From contig RXOD01005276.1 in NCBI GenBank assembly GCA_005223375.1, positions 1 to 14,958 of the forward strand: a DNA stretch of 14,958 bases, given 5' to 3'. Position 1 is the first letter of the stretch, and every line of letters starts with the position of its first letter. Shown one piece after another: positions 1 to 8,800 of the stretch. Position numbers and translations under genes: made by a program. The notes beneath the pieces were generated by a model. It worked only from the letters and a program-made list of their open reading frames with translations, made no database searches and was not told the origin of the DNA. This stretch comes from Amoebophrya sp. AT5.2. Taxonomy: Eukaryota > Sar > Dinophyceae > Syndiniales > Amoebophryaceae.

Positions 1-119
1 GGCCGGGTCGAGGTCGGCGGCGCGCGAGGCCGATGTAGTTGTAGGCGCTGCCGTTGACCAATTTCTGCTGCTTCTCGCCCTTGCCATTGACCGCGTCTAC
101 CGACGCATTGACCTCATCA
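1..119 (-). CDS. Partial alpha-oxoamine synthase exon, serine palmitoyltransferase (LCB2)-like
   Basis: On the minus strand one frame (a codon occupies bases 4-2) reads VNGKGEKQQKLVNGSAYNY then IGLA. The segment NGSAYNYIGLA closely resembles the conserved LNLGSYNYLGFA stretch just before the catalytic domain of serine palmitoyltransferase subunit 2, a PLP enzyme that condenses serine with palmitoyl-CoA in the ER to begin sphingolipid synthesis. The catalytic lysine and the rest of the enzyme lie outside the window. A plausible 3' splice site (minus-strand TTGCAG, bases 125-120, after a pyrimidine-rich stretch) would start the exon at base 119. Upstream of it the frame stays open but becomes Arg-rich and unlike the family. 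Other members of the family (5-aminolevulinate synthase, KBL) share a related NYLGL motif, so the subunit assignment is tentative. It is divergent to the next gene and almost touches it. Confidence 0.45.
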
Positions 120-184
120 CTGCAACCAGCCCCGCAGCAGCAGTCCCGAGAAATAGAAAAGCGAAGACGTCGTCGTCGACGTCC

Positions 185-3100
185 ATGAGTACTATGGGCA
201 AACGCAAAAAGAGCAAGATGCAGAGGCTGACGGAAGTTGTTTTGAAAATAAGTGCGCCGCACGAGATGGCGCGGCCACACGGAGGAAGCAGGGTTTCGGC
301 GCGACCAAGCAGCTACAAACTGCTTGATTCGCGTCTGCAGTTACGGCTTTTCTTGCGCGTGCTGAAAGCGGCCAAAGCCTTTGGAGAAGGGTTACTAACC
401 TCCTTCAACACCAGCACTACCAAGAATGATCGACTTAGCGAACAAGGTGGTTCTCTCCCCGGCGACACAGTTGAAGCGGCATCCTCATTCTTGTCAGCGC
501 GCCGGTACCGCATGCGGCTGGCGGCCGTTCGCAAGCTGTGGGTGGACAGGGTCTCTTACGCGTTTGAGTATCCGGATTTCCCCCTCCTCGACTCGCCCGA
601 ACTGACGGCGATCGCGAATGCAGTCGGGGGAACGAGCTCGAGCAGCCACGCAGCCTACTCGTCTTCATCATTCCTGGACGACCGATTGATTGGGCGCAAC
701 AAGAACGATGTCACCTCCTCCAAAGGCAGTGCCGTCCATCGGACCCCCACCAAAACGGAAGAAGCGGATGATGGCGCCATGCTTCCGCCTTCACTGAAGC
801 CCGCTCCGCTGGAACTTGTTGCCTACTGCGTGGAGGATATCGTGTTTTCCAACAACGGCGCCGGGCACCCGCTGCACCCGGTTCCGGACACGAAACAGAA
901 GCAGTTTTTCCGCCTGTTCTGCGTGCGCGGGCTGCTGTTTGCCGCGAACTACAACCGGAAGTTCCCCGCTTGGCACGCCGCCATCGCGCTCGCGTTTCAG
1001 GCAGAGTACCTGCACGGGGTGTACTTCCACAAGAACTTCGATCATGATGACAATCTTTCCGATCAGCGCGATCCTCGCGAGGAACAGGAAATAAGACTGA
1101 ACTCCAACTCTTACGCTTACCGCGAGACGATTTGGGACAGAGCGTTGGAGGGGTTAAAGCATCTCGTATTCGGTGCCCAAGCCCGATCGACGTTTTTGCG
1201 AGAACCGGAGCTGCACGCATTGATGATGTATCGGCAGCGTTTAGACCTGCTGGACCGCGACACGGGAGTCGGCTACTTCGCGTGTCGTATGCCGTATCGG
1301 AATCTGCTTCAGGCAAAGGCTGTTGAGGATGAGGGTGACGCGCAGCTACACCCACATTCCGGGGGCGATGAACCAGGACCTCTGCGTGCATCAAGGACTG
1401 TTGTCCGTGAACGTGGAGCCAGATCCCTATTCCAGGTCGATCTGTACCACTACAATGTGGCGGATACGATGGGGAGAGAGCTTGAGAACGCGTTTGCGCA
1501 CCATTCGCATGTGATGCTTGCCGCGAAGGCGAACAACAAGGAGGGGGCAGCGCTAGCGCTACCGCGGCAGGTGGAGGAGCTGTCAATTTGCTTGCGCGAA
1601 AAGTCGGTCCCTTCGCCACACGCGGACTATGCAGAGGACGACAAAGACGCCGTGTTGGAACTTCTGTTTTCCGAGCTTCTCGCAGCTCGACCTCAACATC
1701 GAAAACGCCAAGAACAGGAGGTGGCTTTTTCTGTCGTGGAGATTGGCGTCGGTGCGGGCCCGATCGAACACAATACGCGTCGGCTCCGCCAGGTACTCGG
1801 GTCTCGACGTTCACCATCATTCCGATTTCTGCTCCTCGATCCGGCGTGCGACAATCCGTTTGTGTATCACCGGACAAAATGCCCCTGCGCCTACTTGCTT
1901 TCCTCAATTTTAATTTTTACGAGAGCCCCGAAACTTGAATGGGATCATTGGGAACCCAAACTACTACTGTAAGAAGAGTACTTTCTTGTTTAATATAGGC
2001 CACAGCCGCACCACTATTTGATCAGGCGACCACGTGTTCGGGAATTTTTGTTTAGAGTAGATAGTGTCTAGCCCCAGGATTTTCATCCGGGGCGTTTTGC
2101 ATAGGGCTCTTGTTTTAGACAGACAGTCTAGCCCCAGGCTCGCCTTTTTCGGTCAGAGCAGGACGCCAGACTGTAATGCGGCGGTTGCGCCCAGCTGCAG
2201 CCACTCACGAGACGTCCTCACTGCAGATTCAAAGGCGGGCCCGAAGACAGACTCCATCAAGGATCTGCGCAGATGTGCTGCCAAGATTGAGGAAATAGGG
2301 GGACCGCAGGGACGCTGTGCGTCGTGATATGGTGCGCTGCGTGCCGGAGGCTGTATTTCCAGAAAACGTGATCGCGCTGCTGCAGCGCCACCTGACAATG
2401 TTGCCGCGGAACATCAATCTAAACCAAGAGGACGAGAAAAAGCAGGACGAGCTCCCGGCCACCCAAAAAATCGTAATCGATGTCCTCAGTATCGACATCG
2501 ACGGGCAAGACTTTTGGCTGTTGAAGGAGATCCTTGAGAACGTCGGAAAAGGCCGCATCGAAGCGTACCCTGAGATGGTTGTGGTGGAGCACGGACACCA
2601 ATTCTGGTGGCCGGCGCTGCAGCTGCCGCTGGAACTGGAGGCGGTCCCGCGTCGCACGACGAGTCTTTCCTCGGCGACTACCAAGCAAAGACAGCAGCCC
2701 GCAGCGAAACATCACGCTGACCACTTGGACCAATACTTCGCCGAACAAGTACTAGAAGGAGATGTTTATTTTCAACACGGGCGGGGGCGAACGCCGACAG
2801 CGACAGAGGCTGAACAGGAGGCGCGCGCAGCTGCAGCGGCGCATACCCATAAGGAAGTGAACGTTTTTCCGGCGACGGCGGCCGCTCTGCAGCGTCTCGC
2901 GAAGGCACACGGCTACGCGCTCGTTTACTACGGGGATATGGACCTGATTTTCTTGCACGAAGAAACCGTGTTGAACTCTGAAAATTTTCGCTTGCAGTTC
3001 CCGGACCAGAACGACCTGAAGAAGCTCTGCCAGCGCTACCGTCTGTCGGAGCGGGCGCGGAAACGGGATACGCGGTACCTGGCCCACGCCCGCTGCGAGG

Positions 3101-3261
3101 AAGACCAGGTCGTCGGCTTGTCAAGAAAGACGTTCGAAGAAATGTTTCAGCCTTATCCCCACCAGGTGGAAGTGGTCGAGGACGCAATCACGACGGAGCG
3201 AGACGCTGAGCAAGTGGATGCGTCCACCCCTGTTCCTGAAACTGCTGCTTCGCTTTCATGA
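185..3261 (+). CDS. FkbM-like SAM-dependent methyltransferase with long N-terminal extension (two exons)
   Basis: Model: exons 185-1968 and 2310-3261, joined across a phase-2 GT-AG intron, giving about 911 residues. Motif I, VEIGVGAGP, lies near residues 519-527, followed by NTRRLR and LLLDP, the usual SAM-binding strand order. After the intron come AVFPENVIALL and VLSIDIDGQDFW (about 655-664), the hallmark of FkbM-type methyltransferases, then MVVVEHGHQFWW (about 685) and a late LQRLAKAHGYALVYYG segment (about 790-803) matching the closing GYxLV strand of the family. Substrate is unknown; family members O-methylate varied metabolites and glycans. Residues 1 to about 515 match no domain I know; they include a Ser-rich stretch and an aromatic segment (WHAAIALAFQAEYLHGVYFH, about 262-281). 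The same frame is open back to base 2, so the true start could lie upstream; ATG 185 is the first in-frame ATG. A second, in-frame 60-nt intron at 1864-1923 is possible. Confidence 0.7.
1969..2309 (+). other. Intron of the FkbM-like gene (phase 2, 341 nt)
   Basis: The donor is CT|GTAAGA at 1969, directly at the point where the first ORF ends (its stop codon TAA is made from donor bases). The acceptor is CCGCAG ending at 2309. The upstream exon leaves two bases of a codon (CT) and the downstream exon supplies the third (G), restoring the frame as LLL-DAVRRDM. The frame has a stop at 2296-2298, so the exon cannot extend further back. The intron carries a 60-bp-spaced direct repeat and a hairpin. 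Its last 150 bases are GC-rich and look less intronic than the rest. Confidence 0.6.
2051..2138 (+). repeat. Direct repeat with hairpin inside the intron
   Basis: The motif TCTAGCCCCAGG occurs at 2067-2078 and again at 2127-2138, exactly 60 bases apart, each preceded by a similar TTTAGA(g/c)-AGA-AGT-like lead. The first copy folds into a hairpin: GCCCCaGGAT (2071-2080) pairs with ATCCGGGGC (2085-2093) around a TTTC loop, with one bulged A. This could be the remnant of a small mobile element that lodged in, or created, the intron. Confidence 0.5.
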
Positions 3262-3688
3262 AAGAATCAAAAACTATAAACTAACAATAACATCGAAAGA
3301 GACTAGGACTACGTCCTCGAGAGAATACTTTATTCAGGAGACTTGAAATTCAAATTCAATCGATTAGGAAGTGTATCCACGACGTTGTTATGAGAATACT
3401 CTCGCGACGCGGACGCGACGTCGAGCTGCTCGAGCGAGACAAAATTTCCACAAACGATAAAAAGTGAGTATTGGGCCCAAGTCCAAGTTCTTCGAGGGGG
3501 GGAGGGCAGCGGTTGCGCCCGCGGAAAATTCATAAAAAAGAAAAAAGAATAACGCTCCTGCAATGAATTTCTTTTTCTCCACCAATGAAAGTTGCTGGAC
3601 CGACCGTATCCGTATCACTGTACTCTTGGCGCGAACAACATTTATTCATCATTCATCACCGATGCGTCATCGTTCATGTCCGGGCTCC

Positions 3689-3985
3689 CCCTCCAGCCCT
3701 ACCATAGGCACAACGGAGTCCTGGCGGGTACGCCGCGGCCAGGATACCTCTCAGAGGCTATAGCAGCTCAAGTGCGATGTTCTACCATATGACATCACCG
3801 ATCTCCACTACGCGCTCCCGGTCCGCTTCGGTTAGCTACTTCTGGGTTATTATTTATGTTTAGGTTAGGTCTTATAGTTATTACTACTTCGCGTTCGCGG
3901 CAGGATCAATGTTCGCAAACCCTCCAGCCCTACCAAAGGCCTTATGGAGACCTGGCGGGTACATCGCGGCCAGGAAGCCCTAGGG
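3689..3985 (+). repeat. Pair of about 66-bp repeats spaced 231 bp
   Basis: A block beginning CCTCCAGCCCTACCATAGGC at 3690 (to about 3755) recurs as CCTCCAGCCCTACCAAAGGC at 3921 (to about 3985). Both continue through GGAG(t/a)CCTGGCGGGTAC and CGCGGCCAGGA. The two landmarks (CTCCAGCCCTA and CTGGCGGGTA) have the same 231-base offset, so there are no net indels between the blocks. This is a diverged duplication, probably from a mobile or satellite-like element. Confidence 0.7.
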
Positions 3986-4194
3986 GGCGACTGATTTTCG
4001 GGAACGACGCAACTACCACAAGGCGTCATAGAGATAGAGCGGTAGCTATAGCTTTTGAGTTTCTTATTCTTTATTTAGCTTGATTGGGCTGAATTATTTA
4101 TTTATACTTTTACGCTTTCCGGCCGGAGGTGTGGCGGGATGGACGAGTTGTGGCGCACGTATTATGCCCACGGGATGAGCGATGGACGCGCCCT

Positions 4195-4285
4195 CGGCCC
4201 TGCCATAGGCCCTAGCGCGCGCGTGCACTCTGCTGTCGCCGCTGTGGGACCACAGTGACTGTTACGCCCCGGCCCTACCATAGGC
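4195..4285 (+). repeat. Two further copies of the GGCCCTACCATAGGC unit
   Basis: CGGCCCTGCCATAGGC at 4195-4210 and CGGCCCTACCATAGGC at 4270-4285 are 75 bases apart. They share the 14-base core seen at 3696 and 3927. The core contains CCTA-CCA-TAGG, a 4-bp inverted repeat. Flanks of these two copies do not resemble those at 3690 and 3921, so the short core is what is dispersed. A weaker relative (CTCTGCCACAGGGCG) sits near 4380, after a shared CACGGGATGA. Confidence 0.6.
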
Positions 4286-4769
4286 AGCCGGCGGCGCTCT
4301 GCCCGGAACGTTGCGATCACGGTAGTACTTCACGGCGGCAGTATGTCTCGACTTTGGAGCACGCACACGGGATGACGCCTCTGCCACAGGGCGCCGCCTC
4401 AACCGTAACTATCGCTGGGGCGCGTTGCGGCTACCACGCATGCTGCGCGCCCACCGCGCGCAATTTTCGCTTCGCACTCTTTTCGATCGGCTGCAGGCTT
4501 GTTGTCCCCCCTCAGATCTGCCGGGGGGCTAGCTCCCAAATCCAGGCTTCCTCCCAGGTGCCTTCTCGTCAGCCTTGCGGAGCTCGCCTTCCTTAATGTG
4601 ACTCGTTTCGTCTCGTTTCTCATATGCTCTACCGCCGGCTATGAGAAACCTACCTGGCGTTACCTGCTCACCTTGACGGACACCGTGCGTGTCATATTTC
4701 TATGACTGTGCCCCTCTATCTGTCCATCAGGGGCATTACCGCTGGTGGGCCGCTCAGCAGTCCTTTAAT

Positions 4770-5368
4770 GTGCCCCTCTATCTGCGTGCGTGGGACATTC
4801 ATTGAAACCGGTCCGGGTCGCTCGTTTGCGTCGGACACCGACCCGCCCCTTCTCCTCGACCTCGCCGGCGGTTTCATGAGTTCACTCGCCGAGGGACTCC
4901 TTCTAGAGTCTGATCCTCCCTTGATCGCCTCGATGATATCTCAAATCACCTTGATAGGATCACCACCAGTTTCCTAGAGCTGCCTAGCGCACCCAACTCT
5001 TGCCGGCTACTTCCACCCTAGCCGCGTTGCTCGTGTCCATGGTGAAGGACACTTTTGAGTGCCATACTTTTCTGCATGTGCCCCTCTACTGACTTGCATG
5101 CATGGGGCATTCACTGAAGCCGATCCGTTGCGCTGCGTAGCGTCGGATACTACCATCAACGTGCCCCTCTACATCGCCGGCGGCTTCATGAGTTCACTCG
5201 CCGAGGGACTATTTTTCCTAGTCGGATCCTTCCATGATCTCCTCGATGATTTCTAAATCAGCCCGGCAGGTGCACTAGCAGCTCCTTAAAGCTGTCTGCC
5301 GCGTCCAACTTGTGTCGGTTATTTCCACCCTAACCGCGTTGTCCACGTCCACGGTGCAGGTGACATAC
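4770..5368 (+). repeat. Diverged tandem duplication, period about 312 bp
   Basis: Copy A spans about 4770-5056 and copy B about 5078-5368. Shared landmarks are GTGCCCCTCTA (4770, 5078), TCGCCGGCGG (4862, 5174), TTCATGAGTTCACTCGCC (4873, 5185), TTCCACCC (5011, 5323) and GGTG(a/c)AGG (5041, 5353); the last four keep an exact 312-base offset. GTGCCCCTCTA also occurs alone at 4708 and 5161, so a smaller sub-element is present four times. Short open frames in the two copies share AGGFMSSLAEGL, but they are broken differently outside it. Confidence 0.7.
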
Positions 5369-5893
5369 CACTCACTCACGTATAATAATGTCCGGGCTCC
5401 GGTCGGTCTGAAGGACAGCACTTTGTTTCGTGTCACGAGAGTACTCCACGAGAAAAATCTGAGAGTCGCACAAATACAAGGAAAGCGAGAATGAAACAAA
5501 TGTCCAATGCAACATGCCTTCATGATCATGATCAGTTTCACGCGGTGTTGAAAGCACAGCAACACTTTCTTCGATTCCGATCGTGATAAAATCCAGCTGC
5601 GTTCGGCTGCATCACCTCATCAAGTGACTTGCGCTTTTCGTGTGATAGATTCAAGGAAATCTTGATATTCTGGTGTCTTGGTCGTTCAATAAAAAATTAC
5701 TTAAAAGTTCTTGTGTCTGTGTGTGCCGCCGGGTCTAACCTACTTCCGTACCACGAAGCCTGCGCCTGCCTCACGCCTTGCCTCAACATCAGTTGCAAAC
5801 TAGAACTACAGCATCATCATCAAGAACTTCATTCATGTCCCTGTTGTAGCACCACCACCAGGAGGAGAAAACTATAAGCAAGAGCAACATCGG

Positions 5894-8800
5894 ATGATCA
5901 GAAGCATGTTGGTGCTCTTGGTTTTATTTGCCTTCTTTCCGTTCGGGTTCGCTACACTTGTTGATGTGCGTGCCACCGGGCTTCAGCATCGAGTTCATGC
6001 AGATAGGTTTGGGGGTTATCCCCGGCAGGTTCGACCCGGGAGGACATCAAATGCCGCGAATGTCGAGGAGGTTGCTGAAGGAGATGAAGATCATGATGGC
6101 GAGGGGGCGACTACGTCAACATGTTCGCCTATGCTGCAGAGCTGCTGTGGTGCCCGTAGTGCGTCCTCGCAAACGGAAAGTGAAACGCAAGCGCCAGAAG
6201 GCCCCAGCACGTCCTCGTCCTCGCAGATTGGCGGCTCATTGTCATCCCGCTCTCGAGCCGTTGCACTTTCCATCGCACTCCGGCACGTTCGCACGTCTAT
6301 GTTCGAGAGCTGCCGGTCTGCCGTGCTCGCCGACAAACAGTTGCTGCAAAGTCTCTTCTGGACAGAGCCGAAAACTTCTGGAGGAGCGGCCGCTTCCGGC
6401 GCGGGCAGAGCCGGAGCCGACGCCCAGCACGCTGCTCAGGACAGGGAAGCGTGGTTGCTAGGGAAAGATGCTGCGGACGACGGCGGTTCCCTGCCTTACC
6501 GGCACCCGCTGGCGCGGAAGCTGCAGCGGCTGTGCCCGAGGTGGCTGCTGGAGCGGTACCCGAACGAGCTCGTCCGGGACGTGATACTGGTGCAGAAACC
6601 AGAGGTGTGGCCGAAGCTCCCCGCGGCCCTTCGCAAGAGCGAGGCGCTGCTGTACCACGCGCTCCGGCTCGGCGCGCCCCCGCATGCGGTGCTCAACTTG
6701 GTGTCCACGAATACAATTACAAGCCCGCCCGGCGGGACAACTACAACTTGCGGAAGTAGAACAACCGGCGGCCGGAGGATGCTGTTGGCGATCCGGGACA
6801 AGCTCGCGCTTCTCCGCGCGGTACGCGCCAGCGCGGAGGTGCTGTTCCTCGACCTGAAGAACACCCCCTCCACGGGCGGCTCTCTGCCGATCGTGTCGGC
6901 GTCCTCGCAAGACGCGCAGGTGAGCGGGAGCAGCCGCTCTGCGCCGTCCAACTTGAACGCGGTGTACACGGCATACTACGCCCGCCCGTCCGGGGAACGC
7001 TTCGGCCTGGACACGGACGACAAGGACACGATGCTGGGTATGTTGAAGGACGACGAGCGCTTCGCGCAGAGGACGAGGGAAATGGAGGTGAGAAACAGCT
7101 GGTGGAACAGGGTGATGGTGCCGCACAACATGGACACGCGGCCTGTTGTTTGTGGGGAAGCCAACTCAAGAAGCACAACATCAGCTGTAGAACCGCCACC
7201 ACCTCGGCCCTTCGAGTTTTTGTACCACGACCGGGACCAACCCCGTTTCAAGACCGTGACGAACTTCGTGCATGCGTTCGAAGAAAGTCGCCAGCCGGCG
7301 GAGTGGACGTCGCGCGTTTCCAGCCTGCTCTACTCGAACGAGGAAGAGAAAAAGGCTCGGGACCTGCTAGCAAAGAACGAGGCCCAAGGCTGGCGTGCGA
7401 CCGAAAATTCGTTTACTACTACCTTGCCGCGCGATGGCAATGGTGATGGATCGTCGCGGCCGCGCTCGGCGCATGCCACTGCTGTCGTGGAAGATGAACA
7501 ACATGCTGAATCTGGCGGGTTGAAGTTGAACCCAGCAACGACTTCCTCTTCGCGCGACATCGACTCCGACGACCTCATCCCCCCGCCGATCCTGGACCCC
7601 GATTTTCTCTCTGCGGCGTTGCGGAGTGGTGAGACGGTAGTTTTGGAAAAGATTCAGGCACATTTGGTTCGGCTCAAGCGGTCGTTCAAGGACGAGATGT
7701 TCGCGATCATCCGCCTGCAACAGTGGCGCGAACTCGTCCGAAAGGAAAGAGAAGATCTCCGCCGAGTCGCCACCACGCTCAAAGGACGCATTACGGTTTT
7801 GATCGCGCGAATAAAAGAATCCTCGGAGCAGGAATCGGTGGATGCACAAGAAGAACTACCTCTCCCGCTGGCAAGTAGGGGAAAGAACACGAGCGTGATC
7901 GCCGTCGAAGGCGTAGCTCCCACGGATACTCAGTCACTGGCACTACCAACGTCCTTACGTTGCTACATCGGAAGCGCAGTGAGTGGGATAAAGAATATGC
8001 TCCTCCAAAAGATCATGAAAACCAAGCAGACAACGTCAGCGGGGCAGAAGAAGCGGCGACATGGGGGCGCAAACTGGTGTCTACAACTAGTACACGATGA
8101 CGCAGTCGCAAATGCGGATGCAATTGTTGAAGACGGAGCCGGCTCTGCGTCCACGTCCTCAGCTGCTGCAGGAAGTGGAAGTGCTGCTTCGGTTATAGAG
8201 CAGAAGATGCCGCAAGGGCAAGTGATAAAAAAATCCGACAAACGCCGAGGTGCAAGAACTTGTGCTTGTGGAGGTAAAACCGGAACTACTGCACCTCCTT
8301 CCGCGGGCACACTTTTTTCTAACGCACTTGCTAGCCCGCGCTCCCTCGGCAAGGGCAAGCTTTCGAACGAGGAGTTGTATCCGTTCGGGCCTATGATAAT
8401 TTTGCCTCAGATTCGCGCCCACGCTTTGCACGAGGCAGTATCACGCACTTCCACACGACGCAAATTTGATGAATTATGTGCTGCTTCGAAGCGCTTACTT
8501 TGCCTCCGGTGGACCTCCGGCAAAGGTGACAAGATGACACAACAAGAACAACGGCAAGGGCACCTTCGGCCAGAAGTAGGAGCGAAGGAGGAGAACGCGC
8601 AGGAACGAGAAGGACGGGCTCCCGACCCCGAGCAGGCGCGATACGACTACTTCTTTCCGAGCAAGGCACCAATCGCGCGTAGCGAACTGGAAAAACTGAG
8701 AGGGTTGGAAGGAGCTCTCTTCGACCTCGACGCAGATCCAACAACGAAGCTCGTCCCGGCGTTCGTCGGGATGAAGGAAATCTACCACCTGCTTTCGTAC

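Larger units (their letters stand above)
3262..5893. other. 2.6-kb intergenic region, repeat-rich, no convincing gene
   Basis: No reading frame here exceeds about 115 codons and none resembles a known family. Base composition is mixed. The 5' part (3262-3660) is AT-rich and featureless apart from short A and G runs. From 3690 to 4290 there are degenerate copies of a GGCCCTACCATAGGC unit, and from 4700 to 5370 a diverged 312-bp duplication. The last 500 bases before the next gene (5370-5893) hold nothing I recognise. I see no tRNA, rRNA or spliced-leader gene. Confidence 0.6.

Noticed and set aside
711..1907. 398-codon open frame on the minus strand
   Set aside because: It lies wholly opposite the methyltransferase N-terminal exon, is rich in Arg/Pro/Ser as expected of antisense GC-rich coding DNA, and has no recognisable motif.
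2064..2327. Open frame of 87 codons in the intron, with a helix-like KTDSIKDLRRCAAKIEEIGG stretch
   Set aside because: Its frame does not join to either exon with any phase-compatible acceptor I could find, whereas the 1969/2309 pair does. Kept only as an alternative in the intron finding.
2510..2530. Partial likeness (CTTTTGGCT) to the dinoflagellate spliced-leader sequence
   Set aside because: It is coding sequence for DFWLLKE; the rest of the leader is missing.
4702..5256. Two short open frames (91 and 65 codons) in the repeats
   Set aside because: They share only AGGFMSSLAEGL and are otherwise disrupted differently; more likely by-products of duplicated DNA than genes.
5275..5565. Minus-strand 96-codon frame
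   Set aside because: Cys/Arg/Thr-rich composition with no family resemblance, and it overlaps the repeat.
3262..5893. CRISPR array or satellite array
   Set aside because: The repeats are few, diverged, irregularly spaced and of different lengths, and the DNA is eukaryotic.
6027..6040. GGTTCGACCCG, resembling a tRNA B box
   Set aside because: It lies inside the large ORF and no cloverleaf or A box surrounds it.
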